NCBI GenBank assembly: GCA_010015745.1 | Contig: ML978163.1 | Span: 310,001-374,000 of the forward strand | Source: Setomelanomma holmii | Taxonomy: Eukaryota > Ascomycota > Dothideomycetes > Pleosporales > Phaeosphaeriaceae | Length of the DNA: 64,000 nt | Direction: 5' to 3' | Part shown: positions 10,270-19,281 of the stretch, piece after piece | How the letters are laid out: the number at the start of each line of letters is the position of its first letter | Position numbering within the stretch: the stretch's first letter is position 1 | The notes under the pieces: model-generated | Databases searched by the model: none | Seen by the model: only the letters and a program-made list of their open reading frames with translations | Told to the model about the DNA's origin: nothing | Program-made: the position numbers and the translations under genes

Positions 10270-11271
10270 CTAAAACGCCACAAAGAACGCAGCGCACACA
10301 ACCATCGCACTCATCAACTCCAAACTCGCCTTCAACCCCAGCGCCGCGCTCTCCCCCTGCCCCTTCTGTCCCTTCTTATACCCATTCCCCATATACAGCG
10401 CACCCAACTCCGTCAATCCCCCATCCCCATCAAACAATGCCACCCCATCCCCCGTCCACTCATTTGCATCATCCGTTCTGAACGCCCCAAACCACGCATA
10501 CCGCTCCAAATACTCCAGTTTATCCAAATACGGCAGCGTCTGATTCATCATGCCCACCGTATTACTCGCGCTTTGCTGCGGCAGTCCCATTTCCGTGACC
10601 CAAATCTTAACCGGATTGTTGCGCGAGCTATTGGTGTTGTAAAACTCGTCCAGCGTGCCGAGCCAGGACGCCAGCCCGTCGAACGCGCCGTACCAATGCG
10701 CTGCGACGAAATCTGTAGGACATCCATTTTTGGGATCGAGCTTGTAGCACGAGGTATTGAACGAGCGCAGCCAATTCAGGCCGTTGGGTGAGCCGGTGGT
10801 GCTGGGGTGGCTGATTTTCCAGTTGCGGCCGCCACGAGAGCCGTTCCTGTACGGGACCACATAATCTAGATAGGCTTTTGCTGCGTCGTCGGGAGTGATG
10901 GAACTCCCGCCTGAATTAGTGGTGCCGTCGGGCTCGTTGAAGGAGAGCAAGTGGGTAGACGATTTTGGGAGATTGTGAATGACTTGCTCGGTCTGAGGGG
11001 TTTGGGTGGAATCGATGCCGTGGACCATGGGGATAAATTCTAGACTGTCTGATGGGATCAAGGCGGTGTTGGGATAGGGACTCCAGTTGTAGTACCATTT
11101 TAGTGGGCTGCTGCTGGATAAGAGGCGGTTGTCTGATGCGTGTGTGTCGCCGATATATGCGAATCCTCGTTTCGAGCTTTGCGCGTAGGCGTTATCTGCT
11201 AAAAGTAGCAAGGTTGTTGCTATATGTGCTAGTCGCCGTTGGTAGTGCGATTGTGGATGCAGAAGGTACAT
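10270..11271 (-). CDS. GH128-like glycosyl hydrolase with GPI-type tail
   Basis: Start chosen at the ATG at 11271 because it opens a signal peptide (MYLLHPQSHYQRRLAHIATT...); an upstream in-frame ATG at 11385 would bury it. The 333-residue protein has the Asl1/GH128 glycosyl hydrolase catalytic-core pattern. An N-terminal RGFAYIGD leads to WYYNWSPYP, then the acid/base in LLSFNEPD, AAHWYGAF, and the nucleophile in IWVTEMGLPQ. GH128 enzymes are beta-1,3-glucanases. The C-terminus ends in a small-residue site and a hydrophobic tail (MVVCAAFFVAF), as for a GPI anchor. Cell-wall glucan remodelling at the surface is the likely role. No intron or damage was seen. Confidence 0.85.
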   Translation of the reverse strand: MYLLHPQSHYQRRLAHIATTLLLLADNAYAQSSKRGFAYIGDTHASDNRLLSSSSPLKWYYNWSPYPNTALIPSDSLEFIPMVHGIDSTQTPQTEQVIHNLPKSSTHLLSFNEPDGTTNSGGSSITPDDAAKAYLDYVVPYRNGSRGGRNWKISHPSTTGSPNGLNWLRSFNTSCYKLDPKNGCPTDFVAAHWYGAFDGLASWLGTLDEFYNTNSSRNNPVKIWVTEMGLPQQSASNTVGMMNQTLPYLDKLEYLERYAWFGAFRTDDANEWTGDGVALFDGDGGLTELGALYMGNGYKKGQKGQGESAALGLKASLELMSAMVVCAAFFVAF

Positions 11272-12021
11272 GGTGGCGTAGTTTCTCAGACCGTGAATCT
11301 CCACACAAGACCCCAAATTTTGATATTGTGCCACGATGGACGTGGAAAAAGACGTTGAATTGCGGGAATATCTTTGCCTATACATAACTTCTTATCTTTT
11401 GCCATCGATCGTGGCGAGGTACATGAGGCTGCTGAGCTTGCGTCATGACGTAAAACTTGGCAGGGGCCAGCGAATCCAGGCAGGAAGAAGCGACTGACTC
11501 GAGAACGTCCTGCGAGCACGAGGCCAGGTAGTCAACCTCCACAAGACGTCCAAGTCGGGTAGTGATGCCGTTAGTGTCAATTGAAGCTCAAGGTCTAGGT
11601 GATTGGGTGAAGCTTGCAGGTGGTGCGCGTTGTGCAGAAATACGCTTAGGCGGAAGCGGGTAGACGATTACCTGTTACAGTAAAAGGGTTTTCCAATCAT
11701 TTTTGTTGCCTCGAGAATGGTAGACAGCCTGGTGAGAAGTAAAGATGTGAGGATGAGTGAAGAGGGACATGCGAGAAGATTCGGTGCCAACGGATTTATG
11801 GTTTGGGCACAATTGAGAGACGAGAAAGTGGAGCACGCGAGGTTGAATTGGGTATCAGGTTTTGGCCCTGTTTCTTTTACGGACCAGACACCAGAGAAAT
11901 CGAAGTCCCATGCCATGAATACATGACGAGTGTGGAAAGACCCTAAGATTCATCGCTCATTGACTCCAGACCGTGCCCATGCCGTGACCTTTTTCCTCTT
12001 TCAAACTTCCGCCAACATTCT
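11272..12021. other. Intergenic, nothing recognised
   Basis: Contains the promoter side of the GH128-like gene and the 3' flank of RPL17. Open frames of 60-80 codons at 11668-11926 on both strands look random. Confidence 0.4.
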
Positions 12022-12780
12022 CTATGCGGCGGTAATGGCCTTGCGAGCCTCCTTGCCACGCTGCCTCGAGTTCAATCGGCGCTCGACGGTCTGGGGACCC
12101 TTCTGGACGACCTCGGCACCCTCTGTGAGGATGAGCTCGATGTGGGAGGGGTTCGACATGTAAGGGTTGATCTGGGCACTGTTAAATTGGGCGTTTTGAG
12201 GACAATTGATGGGTACATACGCGACCGTGGGCACGGTAAGTGCGCCTGCGCTGCTTGGGGGCCTGGTTGACCTGGATGTGCTTGACGATCAAGTTGCTGG
12301 TGTCGAGGCCCTTGGTGTCGGCGTTGGCCTCAGCATTCTTGAGGAGACCGAGCAGAATCTCGGCGGACTTGACGGGCCAGCGAGCGCGGGAGACACCCAA
12401 AGCCTTGCCTGCGGAAGTCAGCCTCTGAACACAGATTTCCATCGCTCGCGCAGTCCTCCTGCGATGCCATTGAGCCCTCCTCCTCCTGTCGTGTGCACTC
12501 ACCCTGCGCAGTGCGACCAGTGCCACCGGCGTACCGCCTCATGGGAATGGCCTCCTTGTGGTCGAGGACATTTCCGAGGTAGGTGAGAGCGCGCTCGAGC
12601 TTCCAGCCATTGATGGCCTGGGCAGTCTCGCGGGTGTTCTTGAAGGAGACGCGGAGGTAGCTGCCGCGCGCGCGAGCAGACTTTGCGCCGTCGATGCTGG
12701 TTGCTCCGTAGCGAACCTGCACTGAATTAGTGCCTCGTTCTCAAAAGAACGGTTGCATCATGGCACGATAGACGTACCAT
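12022..12780 (-). CDS. RPL17: 60S ribosomal protein L17 (uL22)
   Basis: Four coding exons: 12780-12778, 12716-12503, 12408-12221 and 12171-12022. They join in phase to 184 residues, the normal eukaryotic uL22 length. The first coding exon is only the ATG; the intron starts GTACGT directly after it. Family blocks are clear: VRYGATSIDGAKSARARGSY, YLGNVLDHKEAIPMRRYAGG, then GRTAQGKALGVSRARWPVK, LLKNAEANADTKGLD, QAPKQRRRTYRAHGR and a basic C-terminus (RLNSRQRGKEARKA). uL22 lines the peptide exit tunnel of the large subunit. The gene diverges from NOP1 across 367 bases, which suggests co-regulation with ribosome biogenesis. Confidence 0.97.
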
Positions 12781-13147
12781 TTTGTCGTGTAGGCTGGAGA
12801 GGTCCTGGTGTTGTTAGTGGAAGTTTGGTGTTCTCGAGAAGTCAAAATGCTGGTGGGCACTCGGGTAAACGCTCGGACCGCAAAGGGCATGCTAATGCGG
12901 TGGGCGAGCTTAGCGTCTGGTTTTTTTCTGAGCTCAGAACTTCAACTCGAGCTGCAGCACCCATCGCCGACGACCACACCGTGCAGACCCTATCGCACAT
13001 CCCCAAAGCGCACACATCTTGCGCTGGTATATTCAGCTCGCGGAGTAATTCTACCAATCTTAGGCCAGCGACGACACAAGCCTACAGTCGGGATTAGTAC
13101 TTTTCGCATTCCAACCTTCCTCCCAAACACACGTAATTCGACCAGCA
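12781..13147. promoter_or_regulatory. Shared divergent promoter of RPL17 and NOP1
   Basis: The start codons of RPL17 (minus strand, 12780) and NOP1 (plus strand, 13148) are only 367 bases apart, so both promoters must lie here. There is a T-run (GGTTTTTTTCTG near 12920), a TATA-like GGTATATTC near 13026, and CT-rich sequence just before the NOP1 start. I recognise no canonical ribosomal-protein box with certainty. Confidence 0.7.
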
Positions 13148-14392
13148 ATGGCCTTCACACCTAGGTACGACTCTCCACGTGACTCGCTCTACCTGTTCGA
13201 GTATGATTGCAGCTATTATGCGACGGCGCTGCGAGAACTGCTTCCAACTTGAGCTACACGAGCTACAAGCTGTGACCTTTGGATTTCACAAGTTGCGCAA
13301 CATAGCCAGAATCGTGCTAATACACCAACAGAGGACGCGGCGGCGGTCGAGGCGGATTTGGCGGCGGTGACCGCGGTGGTCGCGGAGGCTTTACCCCTCG
13401 TGGCGGACGTGGTGGCTTTGGCGACCGTGGAGGACGAGGCGGCGGCCGTGGCGGCTTCGGCGACCGCGGTGGACGAGGAGGCGGCCGTGGTGCGCCTCGT
13501 GGAGGACGTGGTGCTCCCCGTGGTGGAGCTCGTGGAGGCCGTGGAGGTGCCCGTGGTGGAGCGTACGTTTAATCATTCTTGCCTACCAGCAAAGTCTTAA
13601 CCGTCCACAGCAAGGTCATCGTCGAGCCACATCGCCACTCCGGTGTCTTTGTGGCCCGCGGCAAGGAAGATCTCCTCGTTACTAAGAACTTGACTCCCGG
13701 CGAGAGCGTCTACGGCGAGAAGCGCATCAGCGTCGGTGCCTCTGCAGGTGCCGCAGACGGCGAGGACTCCACACCCAGCAGCGTCGAATACCGCGTCTGG
13801 AACCCCTTCAGGAGTAAACTGGCGGCTGGTATTCTCGGTGGTGTCGACAACATCTACATGGGTCCGGGCAGCAAGGTGCTGTACCTTGGCGCTGCGTCCG
13901 GCACCAGTGTGTCGCACGTTGCTGATATCGTTGGACCCGAAGGAACCGTCTTTGCCGTCGAATTCTCGCACCGCTCTGGTCGTGACCTGATCAACATGGC
14001 TACCCACCGCACCAACGTCATCCCCATTGTCGAGGACGCCCGCCATCCGCTCAAGTACCGCATGCTGGTCGGCATGGTCGACTGCATTTTCGCCGACGTG
14101 GCGCAACCCGATCAAGCCCGTATTGTTGGTCTGAATGGTAGGCTGAGCATCCAACATCAACGAAGTGCATTGCTAACACCTCACAGCTGGTCTCTTCCTC
14201 AAGGTCGGTGGTGGTATCGTCATCTCCATCAAAGCCAACTGTATCGACTCGACCGCCGCGCCCGAAGCCGTCTTCGCACAAGAAGTCGCCAAGCTAAGAG
14301 AAATGGGCATCAAGCCCAAGGAGCAGCTGACGCTCGAGCCCTTCGAGCGTGATCACGCCATGGTTGTCGGCGTGTACCAACGATCGCAATAG
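13148..14392 (+). CDS. NOP1: Fibrillarin, snoRNP rRNA 2'-O-methyltransferase
   Basis: Exons 13148-13164, 13332-13562, 13611-14137 and 14187-14392 join in phase to 326 residues. The protein opens MAFTPRGRGGGRGGFG and continues as a GAR domain of RGG repeats to about residue 83. The conserved core follows: KVIVEPHRHSGVFVARGKED, SAM-binding VLYLGAASGTSVSH, GTVFAVEFSHR, PIVEDARHPLKYR, IFADVAQPDQARI, and a C-terminal YQRSQ. Fibrillarin is the methyltransferase of box C/D snoRNPs in the nucleolus, guiding rRNA 2'-O-methylation and early processing. The splice phases and the conserved stretches across each junction make this call very secure. Confidence 0.97.
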
Positions 14393-14616
14393 ACGCAACT
14401 GGATGTAGGCTTCTGATTTCACGATGCATGGACGCGATCATATACCTGTACTTTCGATAAGAGGATTGGCGTTCCTGGTGCCTGGCGGCTACAGCATTGT
14501 TTTGAATTGTCAAAAGAATTCGAGTTTTTATACGTTCAAGATACCCGGTCCTTGCCCTGACTAACTGCCGATCTGAAGTGTACTGCCTTGCCTTGAAATC
14601 TACCGGCCTTGTATCA

Positions 14617-15094
14617 TCAAGGATGGCTCTTGAACCCCGTCATAAAGTCACTCCGTACACTCTGTACCTCATCATCATACCCGTATCTCTTCAACTCCCG
14701 TATCCCCGGATTCGTAAACGGCAACGCATCGCCATGGCATTCCTTATTCCTGCCCAAACTGTCAGCTTAAACTCATGACCCTCGTGCTCTACCTTCGCGC
14801 CCACTTTTCGTACTCCAGAAGAGTATAGTTGGTGACTTACGAATACAGCGTACAAAATGTGCCCAGGTCCGGGCCCGCGGAAGATACTTTGCCGGCATAT
14901 TCGGGTGGGATGTCGACACATTCTGACACAGGGACGTGCAGGTTTGCACATGAGCCAGAGAAGGAGGCGTCGGTGCAGATGTAGATGTGTGTTACTCCGT
15001 TGCTGGTGTCTGATGAGGCTTGGGGCGTGGGGAGGGCGAGGGCGGTGATGGTGAGGCGTGCGAGTAGTGGGCAAAACGATTGGAGGAGTGGCAT
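14617..15094 (-). CDS. Small secreted cysteine-containing protein
   Basis: Two exons: 15094-14841 (donor GTAAGT) and 14749-14617, joined within a Ser codon to give 128 residues. The N-terminus is a signal peptide (MPLLQSFCPLLARLTITALA). The mature part holds spaced cysteines (YICTDASFSGSCANLH, SECVDIP, GTFCTLYS, NKECHGD) and ends RSDFMTGFKSHP. The unspliced frame stops at the donor, so exon 2 is easily missed; it restores the fourth cysteine region and a typical ending. Small secreted proteins of this pattern are common in Dothideomycetes and some are effector candidates, but no function is known here. It converges with NOP1. Confidence 0.75.
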
Positions 15095-15298
15095 TGTGAG
15101 GTTGTTCCGGACTTGAGTGGAGTGTTGGAAAGAAGATCAGATCGTGAGTCTGGGATTGAAGATGCGATGGTGTTGTGATTCTTCGCGTGGCTAGTAATGT
15201 GCCTTACTTCATCTACATTCCAATGCCTGTGCGACGGAAATTTGACATGCGCTCCTTGCGGGCCAAAACCTCATCCCTAAAACTTGAACTCCAACGGT

Positions 15299-16664
15299 TT
15301 ACATATCCTTCCATGTTCCTCTAAGTGGTCTCGACTCGTCATCATCTAACAATGAAATATCTTCGAAGAGCGACTCTGTCTCATCGACCTCAGTTGACGG
15401 AGGGAGGTTTATGGGCCTGGATTTAGAAACAGTGTTGCTTGAAGTACCTCGCATCACTGCGGGTGTTGACGTCTGAATGGAAGGATCAAGCAAGCCTGAA
15501 GTGTTTCGCGATGTATCGGTTGGCGCTAGCCTGATGTTGCTATTCAAAGGACTTGTCATGCTGCTCGAAGGTCCAAGATTGGTGCTGGGAGGTTGGGACG
15601 TGCTTTCTGGAGTGCTGCCTGACGCATTGAAGGTAGGTGGCGGTCGCGGCTGTTGCGTCGAAAGTCCAACGCTGCTTCGTGCTGGCGCACGATACGTTCC
15701 CGATGGCCCAGCCGCGCTCGATTCGAAATCTTGGAGCTCATAGTCCTCCGCTTTTGGATCGTCCCTGAATATCTTCTTACGCACGCCAGAAGTTGTACGC
15801 TGTGCCGAGTCGATACGCTCTGCTGTAGGGTCTTTTGGCACGCGTACCTGAGGAGTACCCGGAGGAAAAGCGGGACCAGCGTCGGCGGCTACTGGGATGT
15901 AATCGGGTCGCTGACAATACGGAAGCCATTGTACTCGTGCCCAGTCAACGCAGCCGTCCTCTCGTCGCCACTCATGGCGCCAGTCACCGAGATGCACTTG
16001 GTATTTTACAAAGCCGGAGTAAATAAGAGCGAAGGAGAAGAAACCGATCACCAGCTGGACCGATTAGCTTCGCTGGTGTCGGAGCCTTGAAGTCGAGGAC
16101 CTACCAACAATATGCCGAAAGCAAAAGGAAGGGTCGCCAATGGCCAGACTTCTCCATCATAGGGCGGTATAAGTCCAAGCCAGAGTGCAAAAATAGCGAC
16201 CTCGGCTGCGAGAAAGCCATGTACAACAAGGAGTGGAACCATATATTTCCAGATGTCCGTATCCGGTGTCCAATTGAGCATCACATCCGCTGCATGCCCA
16301 GCAGCCGCGAAAAATGCAGGGTCAACGATCTGTAAGAAAGTCAGCCTTGGCTTGATTGTGATCAGAGGCAGAAACATACTACAATTGAGAAGCCGTAGAA
16401 CCAGCCCCTGCGTTTTGTGTCCGACTGTAGCTCGTGACGAGTCCTCCATATGACGTATGCTGCCGGTGCGATCCAACCAAGAAACACAATGGACGCGATG
16501 CCAGACTTCGAAATTACGAAAGGCAAGATTCGTCCGTCAGCGTTCATGAGCTCACTGGTATGCTGTAGTGCAGTATCTTCTGTTCGCTCTCGCTCGTTTC
16601 GTAGACGTCGCATACAGGAAAACATTGAAGAGAGCTTTAGCCATGATATCCGCAGAAGTGGCAT
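15299..16664 (-). CDS. Multi-pass membrane protein, unknown function
   Basis: Exons 16664-16380, 16329-16105 and 16054-15299 join in phase to 421 residues from the ATG at 16664. The frame stays open upstream to about 16934, so a longer N-terminus or an upstream exon is possible. Membrane segments: GIASIVFLGWIAPAAYVIW, the segment spanning the first splice (GWFYGFSIV then VDPAFFAAAG), VPLLVVHGFLAAEVAIFALW, and a long one around LATLPFAFGILLLVIGFFSF. The C-terminal 220 residues are polar and Ser/Thr/Pro-rich, likely cytosolic, with acidic DETESLFEDISLLDDDESR near the end. I do not recognise the family. Confidence 0.7.
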
Positions 16665-17602
16665 GCTGTAGTGAAAGGGCGCCTGGAAACATAACGATGG
16701 GACAAACAAAATAGAGATAGAATACGACGGAAAGTTGCGCGTTGAGATAATACTTCTCGGTCGTGTAGGAGATGGAACACTTGTCGGGTGGAACTCACCT
16801 GCCTGGCTCTTTGCTGCATGGCAGCTGAGCGAGGGGTGCCTGACTGCTGTGGTCGTGACTATAAAGTGCTCTTTCTGGATCTGGATTGCACGTTTCCAAC
16901 TTTGCAGCTCTCCGCGTTTCTCTTGACCTCCCAAAGTCTACTGTGTCGAAGCGAAGGGTCTTCTTTCATCGTAGATTTGATGCGCTCATCGTGGATGTCA
17001 ATCCAGCCGCAGTTGGAGCAGAGGTAATCATTCTGGCATGGAATTCCGTGAAGCTGTGAAGTAATACGCGCGTTCAAAAAGTGTCAAATAGCCCGCGACT
17101 GCAGTTCTAGAGGCCTCTGGAAACCATGCAAGGGTAGTGGAGAGCATTGTGCTTGGTTGAAGATAATGGTGGCAGTGCTGCCCAAATGCAGACAGCACGA
17201 TGAGTTCTATTATTCAGGATGCACCGGCGTTGATAACGTGTTCGGCCAGGACTTTGAGGTTATAGTTCAGCGTTTTGATTTCATTCATGCAGGAGCGGAC
17301 GAGGTGAGGTAATCCTTCGCGCCACTCCTGATTAGGAAACCAGATCAGGAACCAATGTCGTAAGAAGCAAATGTGATTGGCGATAACGTCCACAACAAAG
17401 TGAACATGCTCCCTTAGATTTACACGTTCGCTCCACTGCTCAAACAATGTCTCGCAATTCTTAGATGTCACTCCTCGGACATGTTCATCTCTGTGACGTC
17501 AGAGCGACGTTCGTCCAATGTACGAGATAGGATATCTGCAGCAATCTGCAACTCTCACTCGCAACTTCCTTGCAAACCCAACCTCCACTCCCAATACGGA
17601 CC
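16665..17602. other. Intergenic between divergent genes
   Basis: Holds the promoters of the membrane protein and the SDR gene. A minus-strand frame at 17214-17471 (85 codons, ending AEHVINAGAS) looks slightly protein-like but has no ATG context or partner exons that I can support. Confidence 0.4.
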
Positions 17603-18505
17603 ATGGCTCCAATCAACATGGAAACAGCTGCTCGAAATATCATCGTCTCAGGTGGAGCACGGGGCATTGGACGAGCCATGAGTCGCATGTTACTCGAGGC
17701 TGGCCACAAGGTCTACATCTTCGATATCGACGATGATGAGCTACAACACACCACCAAAGTCCATCTCAAGAAGTATTTCGACGAGGGCAAGCTGAACTCA
17801 GCTCTCTGCGATCTCCGAGACATCAAGGATATTCGTGCTAAGGTAGTAGAGGCGGCCAAGTTCTTCGACAACAACATCGATGTTCTGATCAACAATGGCG
17901 GTATCGCCAGCCCTCAATGGAAGAATGGAAAGACAATGGAAGATCCAGATACTATCGTGGAGTGGCAGGCTTACATCGACACCAACCTTACGGGACCCTT
18001 TGTAATGTCTCAGGCCTGCATACCTTTCATGAAGTCTCGCCAGGCCGATGCAGGATCAGGTTCTCACAAGATCGACGGGGCTGGACCATGTATCATTCAC
18101 ATTGGCTCGTTCCGCGCACATCAGTCAGATCCTAATCAGGAGGGTTATGCTTCAAGCAAAGCTGGTCAACTGGGCTTGATGCACTCGATGGCGATCAGCT
18201 TAGGTCCGCTGGGCATCCGGGTTAACCTAATCGCGCCTGGTAGGATAAAGGTTGCGCATGAGAGCAAAGAAGGTATGTCTCCCGAATGCACAGCTCAGGA
18301 TGCTGGCTGACTGGTCATAGGCGACGAGAAAGGCACAGACTGGGAGGGCCAGATATCAGAGAAGGACGTGGATGATCACCCTACTAATCGCGCAGGTAGG
18401 CCCAAGGACATCGCTAATGCTGCGTTGTATCTGATTGATGCTGGCTTCGTGACAGGGCAGGATATCACAGTCGACGGCGGTGCGCTGAGAAAGAAGCACA
18501 CCTAA
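17603..18505 (+). CDS. Short-chain dehydrogenase/reductase (SDR)
   Basis: Exons 17603-18272 and 18321-18505 join inside a Gly codon, giving 284 residues from the ATG at 17603. Classical SDR motifs are all present: the nucleotide-binding VSGGARGIGRA, acidic FDIDDDE after beta-2 (suggesting NAD preference), NNGG, catalytic Ser in IHIGSFRAHQ, YASSKAGQ, and NLIAPGRI. Exon 2 supplies the usual ending DITVDGGALRKKHT. SDRs of this type reduce or oxidise small alcohols, sugars or ketones; the substrate is not deducible. Skipping the short intron would truncate the protein before the C-terminal part, so the splice matters. Confidence 0.9.
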
Positions 18506-18792
18506 GGTCGACTCAATCGGCATCGACCGTGAGAACGTGTTAGACACGGAAGGTGGTCAATCGTGGATAGATTATAGACGAAAAGCAAGCATCGGTAAGT
18601 AGCGAATCGATCGAGTGTTTGCCAAGGAGGAGGCTCCGGCAGCTAAGCCAAGACTTTTCCGGATTAGTGTTTCGCCGAGATCTGTGACGCATCTCGAGAA
18701 GTTGATGTCTACCACGGCAACTTCTATGCGGTGCGTAGTGGGCCATTGCCTTGCATGACTGTACCCAAAGCACTTTTGCGCCACTCTTTTGA

Positions 18793-19281
18793 TCGCCCGC
18801 CATATTGGCTCCCACGTTGACCGCCACCGGGCGCATTACGACTATTACGACCAGTTGCGCCGTGCCCGCATTGCGCCCAGAAGCAATTGCCTTTACTCTC
18901 CATTCTAATTGTTTATATAAGGCAATCGGAAGCTCCATCAGACGACGCAGCTTCGTGTTCAGCGCGTTGCTCTCTGCTGGACGCATTCATCTATCAAGAG
19001 CTACCACGAGACACTATACAAGCAATGCGCAAAGCGGCACCACACGAGCGCGCCACCGACCACAGCTTGCTTCCGATATAGTAACTGTCAGCCATAATAA
19101 GTCGCACAATCAGTGCCTGCATCAAGACTCTTCGCCGGAAGCGGAAAGCCTGCGAGAGACTCGATCTCGGCACTGGCCCCGCCCGACAGCCGTACTGCGT
19201 CCGCTGCTTCATCCCCTTGGTAAAGAGGACGAGGCTGAGGTTCAAAGAAATACTTCCAGCGAGCAGATCACGGGAAGAGAT
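18793..19281 (+). other. ATG-less in-frame 5' extension of tRNase Z with presequence character
   Basis: After a TGA at 18790 the tRNase Z frame stays open for 163 codons without any ATG before 19282. Its middle reads like a mitochondrial presequence: basic, hydroxylated and free of acidic residues (SSIRRRSFVFSALLSAGRIH, then SRATTRHYTSNA). A TATATAAG box at 18914-18921 lies inside the stretch, so only its downstream part is likely transcribed. It may be a leader, a non-AUG-initiated mitochondrial form, or chance; an unseen upstream exon is also possible. Confidence 0.35.

Noticed and set aside
11272..11385. Upstream ATG at 11385 for the GH128-like protein
   Set aside because: It would place 38 polar residues before the signal peptide; the ATG at 11271 opens it directly.
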